A stretch of 64,000 nt of DNA from Pseudisothecium myosuroides (Eukaryota > Streptophyta > Bryopsida > Hypnales > Lembophyllaceae): positions 23,647,452 to 23,711,451 of the forward strand of contig OX637294.1 in the NCBI GenBank assembly GCA_951799445.1, given 5' to 3'. The notes below the pieces were generated by a model that searched no databases, was not told where the DNA came from, and was given only the letters and a program-made list of their open reading frames with translations. Made by a program: the position numbers and the translations under genes. Positions within the stretch are counted from its first letter, which is position 1, and every line of letters starts with the position of its first letter. This document shows positions 46,501 to 58,323 of this stretch, piece by piece.

Positions 46501-48765
46501 TAGAGTCCAATCTTAACTCTTCCGAAGCGGGAAAGCGTACACCAATTTACGGAGTATCTGAAAAGATGAAATTACTTTATAGCAGCTGAAGCAGCTGCAG
46601 CGGATCCACCACCGCCACCAATACCAATAGCCTGACCACCGAAGTAAACGAGAGCGGTAAGAATGAGTCATAACGTCAAAACCAATACCTAAATTGCTTC
46701 TCCGTACCCAGACATAGGAAACCTAGTATCGCTCTGCTGAGAATTTTAAGACAATTCGGGGCTCACTGAAAGGGGTACAAAACCATTTGAGTCCTTCATT
46801 GTTCTGCTCCAACCCACTGCCTGCATTGTCACTATTGATGTAGTGGGCTGCAACAGCACTGCAGAACTGGCTGCACAATAATGGTTCTGAACTTCAATAG
46901 CAAGTTTAGTCGGTGAAAACGCAACAAATACCTTGAGAAGGCTGGAGGTGACGAGCGTGCTGCAAATCCAGCCGGTGACATTTGTTGGAAATTGCCATAG
47001 CATGTATGTCAGGTAGTCATTTGACACCGAATCTGAAAGCATACAATACTGCCTCCATTCATTCATGTGTAAATTGTTCGGATAACGAACTGAACTCCTA
47101 AAATCTTCATGATGTGAATTTCATACAAAATCAGTATAACCTAGAATTGCCAGGTCACAGTAAACATACACTCAGCACCATATAGTACAGTGCAATAGGG
47201 TTATGCATGCGTTTCATAAAGGTCTGTAACATGGCGTGCACCTGGAAATCCAGAGGGAAGTGTAAAGGCTCGAAGGTATTGAGGTACTCGAACTGGTAAT
47301 CCGAGACTTTCCAGGTCCTCCAAGGACTTTCCTGCCACACTTCCATTATCTGAAGTATCCGTGTCTTCCTTACTCACAGCAAAAGAATGCTCGTCAGCCG
47401 AGTACCTACAGAGGGGTTGATAAAATATATATATCAAGATACTTCTAATGTTCTACATCCTTGTGTCTCTCTTCGATCCAATCACAACTTGTAATCGAAC
47501 TGTGCAGGGTGACTACTTCAAGCATGAGCTGTTCAAGGAGGCGCATCATTCTGAATATAAGTTATCTTCTAGAGAGTCGTGAAGCAAGCTTCCTAAAAAC
47601 GTAAGTACACTTTGGTTGCCTCGGGACTCAATGAAAGTCCTAATCTATGCCCTCTCAGGATAATAATCGCAGCAAAGCATACAGTGAATGAGACATTCAT
47701 ACCTCGAAATTAGCTGCCCGTTCCTCTTCTCGTGAAGCAAGATTTTCCGACTGCGCCAATTCTCTGCTGATATTCTGAGGAATAATGAAAATCCTATAAG
47801 TCAGATTTATCCACACGTCCTGATAATTTACGTAGTTGTTCGTTGCGATGCAACGTCAATACTTGGTCATTTTGGACTTCAATATTGGAAGCACCAGCCG
47901 AAAAAGACGTGAAAAGCCAAGAGATATACAGTAAGTCATCGCTTCTTATAATGCTGTTATTTCTCTCCGGTTGGATTCGTAGCGATTCGCTTACTCTTAG
48001 TTGGGTTCTTGCAATTTTTGCGTTAATTATAAATAATGAAAATAATAGAGAGAGGCAGTGTAGGATCAATTTTGTTAAAATAGGACATTTCAGAGAGAGG
48101 CAAAGAAGTGACTGAAGCTCAAGGGTCTAAAGCTCTCAGGGAAAATGCATTTGAGCATTATTAAATTGTCTAATTCTTTGCTGAATCTTGTTGAGAGTCA
48201 AAGGGGATGGATTCCAGATTTTTCTTAGCCTGCTTTTTTTGGACACCTAAGTACGAATAAACTACGAATTTTACAAATTTTGAGAGTGCTGAAAATCCAT
48301 GTAACAAAAATCGAGTTTAGCCTCTCATGAATAGGCAAGAATCTGTACAGTTCAGTTTCTAAAACAGGTTGCAGTTACCTTAAAATCTATGATATGAATC
48401 ATTTTAGTTGAAACTTGATCCTTCAATATATATATTTTTTTAAATTAATAAATGAACACAATATATCAATATCAATGAAATTGCTCAATGAGAGAAACGA
48501 AAAATTCATTTAGTGTAGAAGTAACTTACGCAGCGCCATCAGTTTCCAGTCTGGGACTGTCCAAGCTTGTACTGGCAATAGAATCATTAGAGACACATCC
48601 AATGTAACTCTTCCTTCGCGCTCTTGAAGAAGTGATGCACATTCTGTTATCGTGGAAATGTGCAACAGGGAGAGCTGATAAAATGGTGCAGAAATGGCCA
48701 ATCGGCTGACGAGCAGAGGAAGCCCGAAGCTGCGATGAAACGCAGCAGCCGCTCACAGCTACCAT
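43577..48765 (-). CDS. RUS4-like: ROOT UVB SENSITIVE family protein (DUF647), RUS4-like
   Basis: Fifteen exons join in phase to 594 aa: 48765-48530, 47953-47832, 47763-47703, 47405-47242, 47032-46932, 46631-46576, 46423-46377, 46133-46055, 45801-45729, 45503-45414, 45188-45129, 44995-44882, 44422-44252, 44075-43980 and 43891-43577. DUF647 hallmarks: LPSGFPDSVSNDYLTYMLWQ, KWVSKDGLGSVGRLFIGGRF, DPKQWRMYADFIGSAG, GNLTKAVAKGLKSPSSRVIQ, EEVWGVAAQLVGLAIG and LLHLWLRYQTLAVLRFDT. The C-terminal LLRCLYQACWLL resembles Arabidopsis RUS4. RUS proteins act in UV-B/vitamin B6-linked root and development pathways; RUS4 has been linked to fertility. The biochemical activity is unknown. The N-terminus is Ser/Arg-rich, suggesting organelle targeting. 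Exon 2's start and the acceptor at 44422 are the weakest joins. Two successive introns use GC donors (after 45729 and 45414). Confidence 0.92.
48190..48370. repeat. Dispersed-repeat copy in intron 1 of the RUS gene
   Basis: TCAAAGGGGATGGATTC...AATAAACTACGAATTTT...AGGCAAGAATCT follows the same order as the copies at 35.2/35.95 and 62.07 kb. Confidence 0.6.
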
Positions 48766-48767
48766 TC

Positions 48768-49112
48768 TCTCAGTCCAGAAGAATGTCCCGCTACTGCTTC
48801 ACAGAGTCCACTTTTAATGAAATTCTATAAGCAATTCGTCACATTCATATACGGCTCTCTCCTGTCACAAGAACTTGAATACAAATGCGAAACCAAGGAA
48901 TTCGCTGATTTTTCCATACATACCATAGGAAGACCAGAGCTTGCAATCCCGACGCTCTCAATCTAATCGAATGTCCAGCTACAGCTTCACAGCTTCCAGG
49001 CCACTTCGATCGAATTTTATACGCAATTCTTTACAATATTCGCATCCGGCTTTGTACTGTCACAAAAAGTTGCATGCAAATGTGATTCTAAAGAGTTCGC
49101 CGATTCTTCGGC
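48768..49112. repeat. Diverged tandem duplication upstream of the RUS gene
   Basis: The segment 48768-48920 recurs at about 48956-49112 with many substitutions. Shared landmarks in order are CTCA(G/A)TC, AATGTCC, GCTTCACAG, CAATTC, a TCACAA block, CAAATG and a TTCGC(T/C)GATT block. It sits immediately upstream of the proposed RUS start codon and so lies in its leader or promoter. Confidence 0.65.
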
Positions 49113-49288
49113 AGCGACGGCAGCGCGCAATCTCTTCCTGCTCCAATCCTGAAATAAAATACATCTGCCGACGACTGAAAATCCTTGGAACATCAAAATA
49201 GAAACCTAATTTGCGTGAACGTGAAGCACGAGCCACAACATACGCGCTCTTAATGAGGGGAAGAGCTAGCCTAGATGAAGTTCGGAAT

Positions 49289-49471
49289 TCAAATTGAGGA
49301 GGCTAAAATAGACTCCTGCCATGAAGCGGCGTAAGAATTATAACACGTAGCGGCACGGGACGCAAGCAAGAAAAGCATGGAGCGGCGACAATGCAGGGGT
49401 GGCAAGCGCAGAGGAGAAGGCGAGGGGCGTCCTGTCGCATGAAGGCAGCTGTATGCATGCTCACTCGCCAT
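49289..49471 (-). CDS. Transit-peptide-like ORF upstream of the RUS gene
   Basis: ATG at 49471 opens a 60-residue frame rich in Ser, Arg and Ala (e.g. CLHATGRPSPSPLRLPPL), as in organelle targeting peptides. It lies about 700 bases upstream of the RUS start on the same strand. It could be an alternative first exon, but no donor that joins it in phase is obvious. It may be chance. Confidence 0.15.
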   Translation of the reverse strand: MASEHAYSCLHATGRPSPSPLRLPPLHCRRSMLFLLASRAATCYNSYAASWQESILASSI

Positions 49472-49501
49472 AGCCAGGGCTTCTGATGAGTTCAGACACA
49501 A

Positions 49502-49875
49502 AGGCAGACGACTTTCAATGACTAACTTATTACTTTACTTTCTTTCGCCCTCGTGACAATTTCAGAATGAGATGACTGCGGATGAAAATGGGGATGAAAA
49601 CGGTCGTTTTCAATTCCATCCGTACTTGGAGGTCCGATTCGTAAGGCCAGCAGGGGCCCAAAACCTACTTTTGCCGAATGAAATCATGTGCCGAATGAAA
49701 ACAGGCCTTTATACAACAGTTTTTATCCTTCTTTTTTGGTGAATGCATTTATTCACCGCAGAAGGACAACGCGGACCCCTCGTGTCCAATGGATGACCAA
49801 AATATTCTTCTAGAACTGCAGACTGCAGACTAGGGTGTCCAGTGCCGGCCTGCCGGCCGGTGCCACAATCGAAAT
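49502..49875. other. Spacer upstream of the RUS gene
   Basis: Mixed-composition DNA; CTGCAGACTGCAGACT at 49817 and a GCCGGCCTGCCGGCC block at 49845. No gene seen. Confidence 0.4.
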
Positions 49876-50425
49876 AAAAGTAAAAGTAATTTTGTAATTT
49901 TGTAATTCATAAAAACTTTGAAGCTCTATAACTTTCCCACCATAGTGTAGCCCTGTGCCGTTGTCACATCCAAAACAAAAGTAAAAGTCATTTAAAAAAC
50001 CAAAAATAACTCAAAAATCCATAACTTTCCCACCGTAGGTCCAAATGCCACAAAACAAAGCCCGTGCATCCCTCCTTGCTAAGGGCTTTCCAACGGTACC
50101 AAGAACTTGATAATTTGACACACGGTTCCAAAAATACATAATTTAGCATAATTTAGTAATTTTTAAGAACAAAAAATAACTCAAAAATCAATGATTTTCC
50201 CATGACGGGTCCAAACGCCACAAAACCAACCCCGTGCACCCCTCCTTGCCGAGGGCTTTCCGACAGTACCAAGAATGCAACCAAAATCAAAGTAAAAATA
50301 ATTTCCTAATTTTTTGATCCACAAATATTTCAAAATTCAATAACTTCCGCACCATAACTCCAAACACAACGAAACCAAGCCCGTGCACCCCTCCTCACCG
50401 AGGGCTTTCCGATGGTACTAGGAAC
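49876..50425. repeat. Degenerate tandem array (units about 100-160 bp)
   Basis: Each unit carries a CTTTCCCACC(G/A)-like phrase, then CC(C/A)GTGCA(C/T)CCCTCCT...GAGGGCTTTCC and GTACCAAGAA. Units start near 49930, 50033, 50193 and 50343. Confidence 0.75.
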
Positions 50426-50429
50426 TCTA

Positions 50430-52056
50430 CCAGGGGACGCACAGTTTAGGAGATCTCACCATAACAAACAAAACAAACAAACAAAACAAATAGCCTAACT
50501 TAAGGTATGGATGTTCATCCTTGGAATTTTGTATGAAAAGGGGAGGTCTTGCACAACCGTTTGACCTCCAATGTGTGCTCTTGGTTTTTTTAAGCAAATG
50601 ATTCATACTAAACCAAAAAAGATAATTTCCACGGTGACCAATTCGTCTTTTGAAACGACTAAGAAGATGTTTGGTGTCCATTAGATGATTTCAAGGAGGC
50701 TTATTGAATGAAAACAAAAAATTCATTCAATTTTTTTTGTGAAAGTTGTATGAATGCATTTCTAGTAAATGAATTTTAAGTAAGTGGAAAGGATATTCCT
50801 TCATGGTGTTATATTTTGACTTTTGTACCTAAGAAGATGCTCAATCCATGCATTATTATATAGTGTATTTTATCAACTTCAAGTTCTTTGTTCTTGATGT
50901 AAATTTGAAACATAAGAATGATCTTTTTTGAAGTTAGGCCTAACTAATTAAATGAATTTAATAAAGTGTAGTTTCTATTCCATCTTAAAATTTTAAAAAA
51001 TTCCTAAAATAAAATATTATAAATTGTAATTTGAACTTTATGCCTATTACTACGGATTTAAATTTCTACTAATGAAAAAATACAATAAATATTCTTATTC
51101 TATAATATTTTGCACTACTATATACACCCACAAAGAAAATTTTCAGATCTCTTAAGCTTATTATATATTTGGTATGAATTTTCTTCACTTTTATCTTAAG
51201 AAACTCACACTAATTTCAAATATTCACCAAAATATTTAAAAAATTTAACTTATAAAAGAAATGTTGGTTTTCATCTCTCAAAAATATATATAAAACTTTC
51301 AAGCATAAACAATCTTAAAATGGAAGCATTCAAAGATAAAGGATTTTGATGTTCAATTCCGTAATCATACTCCCATCCTATTAGGATTTATGGTATATTT
51401 ACATCATTGAAAGAAGTTTTACTCAATTTTAACTTTTTTAAATTTAAATATTTTAAAATAAAACATTAATGTAGTGAATATGAGCATTTTTATAACAATA
51501 TTTCAGGGTCACCAAAACATTATTAAAGGCACAAAGACAATAGCCCGGCCACCTCATCTTTTCAGAATTTTTTTGTACTGAGATACTTGCTTATTAATTA
51601 AATCATCTTTTCAGAATTTTTTGTTTTGTGATACTTGCTTATTGATTAAGTTGTAGGAACTTTCTTCAATTGATAGAGAATGTTATGTACTTATGTTCAT
51701 TTTGACATTAAAGATGGATTCTCTTCCCTTTTCAACAAAACTAACAAAATCCAAACTTAGCTTTTGCTTCATTTGGAAATTTAAAAAAATATATTAGACA
51801 TGTTAATTATATTTGTTTTAAGTAGAGGGTATCAATGCTTTTAAAGAGAAAATGACATAGAAAACGGCTTACGATGTGATATTTACTTGGTAATACATCA
51901 TAGTGGCTAAATTTTTAGATCTTTTAAGTATATTTTTGTATTTGAAAATCAAGTTATGTCTTAATCTTCAACAAAAATCTAAATATTTTATGACATATAA
52001 AAGACATGTCATTTCATCTTTGAAAAATAAAACTAAGAAAATTCATTTATACATTG
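50430..52056. other. AT-rich spacer, no gene seen
   Basis: Very AT-rich sequence. A (CAAA)n-like run lies at 50463-50490, and a near-duplicate CATCTTTTCAGAATTTTTT pair at 51556 and 51604. No coding signal. Confidence 0.5.
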
Positions 52057-52913
52057 TTAATTCCTAAAGTCCTATTATCCCCTCAAGGGGAAAAAGGATT
52101 TTGGGCAAATTCCTACACTTTCAATATTTATCATGATTTTTTGAAACTTTTTGTAAACACAGAATAACACATTAGCTTTCTGTAAATGTAATTCTTATTA
52201 CAATTGGTGTGCAAGAGCAAAAATTATGGCACAAAAGACCTTTTTTCACATGCAACGGGTAGAAAAAACTTTGATTCATTCCATTTTGATTTGTTATGTG
52301 AAAGTATATAGAAAATCTTATTTTTCAGGCAATCAAAGCATCTTCTTGAAAAAATAACTTGCAAGTTTCATTTTTGAACTCAATTTTCACAACTTTTCAG
52401 AAAAAAAAGTTTCACAAGGTTAAGATCTCTTTTGCTAGAACAATCTCACCACTGAGATTAATCTATTCCAATTCCATCTTAGAGCTATTAATAAATTAAA
52501 TATTTCTTTAATCTTGAACCTACTTTTACTTAACAATTATTTTATGATTGAAAATTAAGTATTATTCTTAAAAAAATTCCTAGACTATAAATTCAATTCT
52601 TCAACCTAAAAAATTAGAATTTCAAAATCAATAGTCTAAAAATTTTAAGTTGAGATGATTCAAAGCCAAGAAATCTAGTCAAGCGAGGTGAAAAAATATT
52701 TTTTTTCTTCACTTTATATACAAATATTTTGCATATTATACGGTCAAAGTTTCTGAAATTTCTTCCACACATTTATATACTAGTCTAGTACAAGACCCTA
52801 TTATTAGATATACAAAAAAAACAAATTTTAGAATTTTTTTGCACTTTGCAATAGAAAATGGCACTTTTGAATGTTTTTTGATAGAAATAAGGCCTTGGGA
52901 CTTTAGGGGTTAA
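52057..52913 (-). mobile_element. TTAA-target non-autonomous element (857 bp)
   Basis: TTAA at 52057-52060 and 52910-52913. The right end GGGACTTTAGGGG is well preserved; the left is TTCCTAAAGTCC. Its right third recurs, truncated and partly duplicated, at 58030-58323. Confidence 0.7.
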
Positions 52914-53684
52914 TTTAATAAGTATAGAACCTACAATGATTTAGTCAAAATTTTAAATCTTTCATTCTATATTGTACTCGGCTATCAAGGTCAGCATTTT
53001 ATGCTGAATAATTAATTAAAGTTGAAAAAAGTAGTTTGGCAAGCACTTTCAGAATTAATAAAAATATTAATTTTTATTTTTTTTTAAAATTTTAGCATTG
53101 TCCTGTAAACAAAGATTGTAGCACACAACAAATTGAATGTCATAATCAACATCAAATATGCAATCAAAAACTAAGTAGGAATGCATAACAAAGACACCTT
53201 CAAAGAAAAAACTAAAAATCTACATACATGAAGTCAAGCGTTTCTCACTTCACAAAGGGAGAATCTAAGAGTGCAAATGTGAGAGAAGTGAAGACTTTAC
53301 TAAATGATAGATCATCATCTCCGAGCAAATCAAAACAAACAACTCTCTCCAAGAACACTTACAAAATTTGATTTGACAAGAATGTCAAGTCAAAGAGCTC
53401 TCTTCACCTAAGCATTCAAACCTTGAGATGGATGAATTCTAAAATTTGGATGAAACTCATTCAAAACTAAGGTGAACATGTGTGGGAGTCCATCTTACAC
53501 TATAATTTGATGTAGAGTGGCCCTGATGTCACTTTACATGACAACACCTTGTATGTAGCTAGTTTGTCCATTTGTATCCTACATATGTTTACAAGCCACT
53601 CAATGTATGGTTTGTGGAAAGAAAGCAAATACCTTATTAAATTGGAGAGATAGGAGGTACAACAATCCATATTGAATATGTAAA
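52914..53684. other. AT-rich spacer between two TTAA elements
   Basis: No ORF with a domain and no clear repeat. Slightly less AT-rich from 53.1 to 53.6 kb. Confidence 0.4.
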
Positions 53685-54507
53685 TTAACCCTTAAGTGCT
53701 TCAATGACCATATATGATCGCTCCAAAATTTTAGGCTCATTTTTATGTAGGCAATTAAATTTTTTTTGACCATTCTAAATTTTTTCACAAATAGTATTGA
53801 AGGTTAACTATTGGAAACTTCTATTTTTCACTGAAAAAAGTAAATACTTTATTTTTGAGAGGTCTTGAAAGGCATATATGTACCATTAATAGTAGAGTAT
53901 AGCTTGCCAATTTTACTTAATTTTTTGGCTTTGAGCAAAGCTTGTCAATAGTTCACTTGATTTGAAATCTAAAAAACTATACTTATCCATTTGCTTTGAA
54001 AATGGTCCCAAGGGAAAGAGTAAAGTGTTTTCTTGATTTTCACTATTGAAAATTTAAACATGCAAGTGTTGATTTGGAATTATTTGCGATTTTTACTTAT
54101 AAAAAAATTGCATTCCAACAATTGCAAGATGGATTATGTAATGAAATTGATAGCTCTTCATTTGAACTTATGATTTTTGGAAGTGCATTTAAGTGTGCTA
54201 ACACAATTTTAAGTTGTTCATGTCACATCTAAGCCCCAAATCCTCTTATATGTAACTTTCTCAAACATTATGAAGAGAGGCAGCATACTAAAAACAAGAC
54301 ATGTACATTTTTCTTGTTATAATCTCACAACTCCTATACAATTTCACACTCAAAATTAGAAAGCACACTAATAAGCAAACTCTTTTAACATCAATATGGT
54401 TAGATTTTGAAGAAAAAAATAATATGCTTCATTGAAAATAATTATAAGCCCATGCTCTTTTTTCATAGGAAAAATATACTTGAAAGGCTCAGGCACTTAG
54501 GGGTTAA
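53685..54507 (+). mobile_element. TTAA-target non-autonomous element (823 bp, distinct subfamily)
   Basis: TTAA at 53685-53688 and 54504-54507. Ends CCCTTAAGTGC / GGCACTTAGGGG differ from the AAAGGACC group, and the interior is not shared with it. Confidence 0.7.
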
Positions 54508-56600
54508 GACATGAAAGACCTCAACCTATCAAAGTCAAAATAATGTAATAATTATTTTCACAATTAAACTTCACAGACTTCTATAACTTTTTGAAGAGAA
54601 GCTTAATTTAATTTATCACATTTTGAAAGTTTATTATATTTAAAAAAATTTAATTTAAAAGAGGTTTGAAGTTCTATTGTAAATATGATTACTTCATTTT
54701 TTTCTTTGAGCATTGTCCCTATAACCTTTGAGAATAGATGAACAACAATGAATTTCACTATAAAAAGGACTTCTACACTCCTCTCGTTCATGGCATATCA
54801 ATGAAATTAGCCCTTCATATTACCCAATGAATATATTTTGATGTTTGATGGTGCATGTGATACTATAAAAATTAAACTATTGAGTGAACATTCAACATTA
54901 GATGACTTGAATTTCATTATTTTGCCCATTTTATGATAATTAGGCACTTTTTGCATTAATTTATTTTGTTTTTTAATTTATAATTTAAAAAAATTCAACT
55001 CTTGGTTTTCTATTTAAGTAATAATGTTTTATCTTGTCACTACACTTTCATTTCAGCAATTAAATTTTATGCCTTCAGTATATGCAATAAAATTTTGAAT
55101 TTTTTTTGCAAATTTAAAATTGATATGATAAGTTGAGGAAGTAATGAAAAAAGCTCATAACAAATACAAAATATACTAAAATAATTTGAAAAAAATCACC
55201 ATAGTTGTAAACCATAGCTTTAGTATTTTGCAAATAAATTATTCATTCCATTTTATATTTAAAAATATATTTCTAGAATATTAGATTCAAAGTTTAAGAT
55301 CAAAAATGCAAAAGAACTAAATACACTATATAGTGCATCCCGTGTTTGAAATAATGTCCCAAATAAGAATTTAATAATAACTAATATGACTTGAATATAA
55401 TTCAATGATGTAGTATCATGGACATTCATTCTTCATCAACTTGGATAACTTCTCCTACCTTTCTTGGACTTTGTAGAAGTCAAACCTTCTTCAACGATAG
55501 GTAAATTTGCCTACTATTATAGAGGACTCCTATAATATTTGCATAGCTACTTGAAACCCGCTAGTGATTGTTTTAAATTGGGTATGTGGCTTTTTGAAGC
55601 CTCCAAGAAAATCCTAAAATTTCTTAGTGCCTTCTAAAGACTCTTATATTTTTTTCAAGAAATTTCAAGATGTAGGGATAGTATATATTGAAGGCAAGAT
55701 GGGAAGGCCCCTTAGAGCATTGTTGTTAAACTTTGTATCTTATTATTAAGAAACACCTTTGAGTTTTTTGTGTTACATACTTTAGTCCTTTTAGATACTC
55801 GTGGGGTTTATTAGGAAGATTGATAGGTATTGCACTCTCATCAATCTCATGGTCTTGGCCTTCTTAAATAGTCATGCGGTTTGGAAAAAATTCATAGGTA
55901 TTGCACACTCATGATTTGAATTTTCTTGAATAGTCATGGGACTTATTGGTCGGTAAGTATTGCTCATTTTTGTCCTTGTGTTATATTGGGTTATTGTATC
56001 TTTGATTTAAATTATTAAAAATATTCTACCAAAAAATTGAATTATAATCATCCATCTACAAAATTGAAGCAAATTGTTTGACCATTTATAAGCCATTTTT
56101 GTCTCTTGCAGCCAAATAAGTGTTAATCACTAGTTTTGGTTTAAAAATTCAATCAAGAAAGTATTGAAAGTGAAACAAACCACTTTGAAGGACAACAAGA
56201 GTGTAGTTTGGGGTATCCATTTAGAATAATGAATGAACTCACTTATAAACTTATGATATTGTGGAGTTGGAAACTTTATTCAAAGCAATAATTTTGTTTT
56301 TTGAAAATGCCTTCTATTTTTAACATATTTTTTGGATAATATTTTATTGCTATAAATGTCTTTTGTTTGGATATATTTTCACTGAGATAGAAATATAATA
56401 CTCAAAAGGGATAAAGTTTCAAACTCAAATGTTCATACTAAAGGGGCTACCGTATGTGAAGGTCTGATTCAGCAGTGAAGTGCCGAATTAGTTTCTTTTT
56501 TAGGCACAAACGGATTTGGTAGGTGGTATATTCCAGGATATTCTAGAAATTCACTTGTAATCTTCCAAAAATTTCACTTTTAATATTTTCAAAAATTTAG
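54508..56600. other. AT-rich spacer, no gene seen
   Basis: Very AT-rich to 55.4 kb. At 55780-55960 a loosely repeated phrase (CTT...AATAGTCATG(C/G)G(G/A)(T/C)TT, GGTATTGCACTCTCAT) occurs about three times. No coding region recognised. Confidence 0.4.
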
Positions 56601-56819
56601 ACATCCCAAAATATACTTAATTTATGTCTGAATTTGACCTTCACATAGGGTAATATTCGTCCTAATCAAATGTGGCACATGGCATATCTTAACGCAGGCT
56701 GGTCCTAGAGAAGAATAGGGTTTTGTTTGTGATATGGTGTCCTTATTACAAGACATCCTTGTGCCCTCAAGAGGGATGTCGGCTGAGTAACTTCTAATCT
56801 CAAGCATGTTGCAAATGAA

Positions 56820-57300
56820 TGTAAACATTTTGTCCTCAGCAAATTAGGTTTAGGTTGGCAACATTTTTGAGTCCACTGTGGACTGTAAAATCCCGGAGAG
56901 GTTTCGTCGTGGGTGTTGCAGCAGGAGCCCGCATTCCAGCATGCCATTCAGCGATTGCAGGTTAGGATTTGCAGGGAGCTTGTTCATTTGGTGCTGATTG
57001 GATTCTCCGCAATTACCAAATGGGAAGGAATGTGCAGAGAGGGGTTTAGCAGTTCAGGATTTTGTAGCTTGGGAGCTGTATATGTGATGAGCTGCAGGTT
57101 GATTGATACCGCGAGGAGTTTTTAGGGTTTGGGGCTCCTCTGATTTGCTCGCAGTCTGGAGCGCCATGTTTTGCTTTGGTACTGATGCTTCTGGTCAATA
57201 CTTGACCGGTGACCGGCAACATGGTGTAGATGGTCACATCAAACGTCGGTGTGCAATGTTTTTCCTCCCTTCTTCTCCAACTTGATAAAGTACAAACGTT
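56820..57300 (+). other. GC-richer island with exon-like text, no identified gene
   Basis: The composition rises to about 45-50% GC and GGTTT/TAGGTTT-type leader motifs occur. Two overlapping ORFs (56913-57125 and 57103-57285) have no domains. It may be a gene remnant or a leader exon. Confidence 0.3.
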
Positions 57301-57536
57301 GTATAACTTACTTGGGGCCCATCACGCATCCTCACTCATGAATTTCTTTGAGGAGCACAGATCCTTTGAATCCACGTTTGATTTGAGGAGCACAGGATCT
57401 TGAATCCACTTTAGATCGCGGAACTCTATAGCACACTTGCAAGCATTGGTTGTGTAAAAAGTCCCACCTCAAAAAAATGTATTCTAGAGTTACCAAATGG
57501 TGATTGTACAAGTGTATTCCTCTGAATACATTGGAT

Positions 57537-57705
57537 CGAATGATTCTCGCATGGCACTCTTAGAACATGCCAAAGGCGTTACATAAGAATATTAAAGCCT
57601 TGAAATCTAGTCAAAGCATTGGAATGATTCTTGCATGGCACTCTTAGAACATCCCCAAGGGATTACACTAAGAATATTAAAGCCTTCAAATCCAATCAAA
57701 GCAGA
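57537..57705. repeat. Tandem duplication of about 85 bp
   Basis: GCATGGCACTCTTAGAACAT and AAGAATATTAAAGCCTT occur twice in tandem. Confidence 0.8.
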
Positions 57706-57724
57706 ATGCTACACCTGTCATTCG

Positions 57725-58015
57725 AAGTGGACCTTGTAGGATAAATTTTATACTCTGCATGGTAATTGTAAAAATGAGATTCAAAGTGGGCCTTGTAGGT
57801 TAAATTGTATACTCTCCATGGTAATTGTAAAAATGAGGCCCTCTGCTTTGTATTGTATTAATTGTGACTATATTCCTCCCTTCTCCTAGCAAATTTGGGG
57901 CCTTTAATTACAAATAGGAATTCAAAGTTCGCAAATATTATCATGTGTGGAAAATAAAAAAATTCCTATATTTTTCCAAGGATAAATTCACCTAGTAGGG
58001 CTTACTTTGAATGAC
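57725..58015. mobile_element. MITE with ends TGTCATTCGAAGTGG
   Basis: The left end at 57718 and the right end around 57995-58018 (ACTTTGAATGACAGATTTAG) are inverted. A 57-bp internal tandem duplication (CCTTGTAGG...GTAATTGTAAAAATGAG) is specific to this copy. Confidence 0.65.
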
Positions 58016-58029
58016 AGATTTAGTGTCCT

Positions 58030-58323
58030 ACCTAGTCAAGTAAGGTGCAAAAAAAACAATTTTCTTTACTTCAAATACAAATATTCTGTAGTCAAGTAAG
58101 GTGCAAAAAAAACAATTTTCTTTACTTCAAATACAAATATTCTGCAATCCACAAGGTCAAGGTTTTGAAATTTCTTCCATGCATTCTTAAACTAGTCTAG
58201 TGCAAGGTACTCCAATTACATATGAAGAAAAAAAATCCTAAATTTTTATGCAGTTCTTAAAAAAATGGCAATGTTTGAGTGGAATTTGATTAAAAAAAGG
58301 GCTTCGGAAGTTTAGGCGTTCAG
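58030..58323. mobile_element. Truncated copy of the 52.1-kb TTAA element with internal 58-bp duplication
   Basis: TAGTCAAGTAAGGTGCAAAA...ACTTCAAATACAAATATTCT is present twice (58030 and 58089), then the sequence runs parallel to 52690-52905 and ends AAGTTTAGGCGTTCA, a decayed form of CTTTAGGGGTTAA. Confidence 0.6.
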
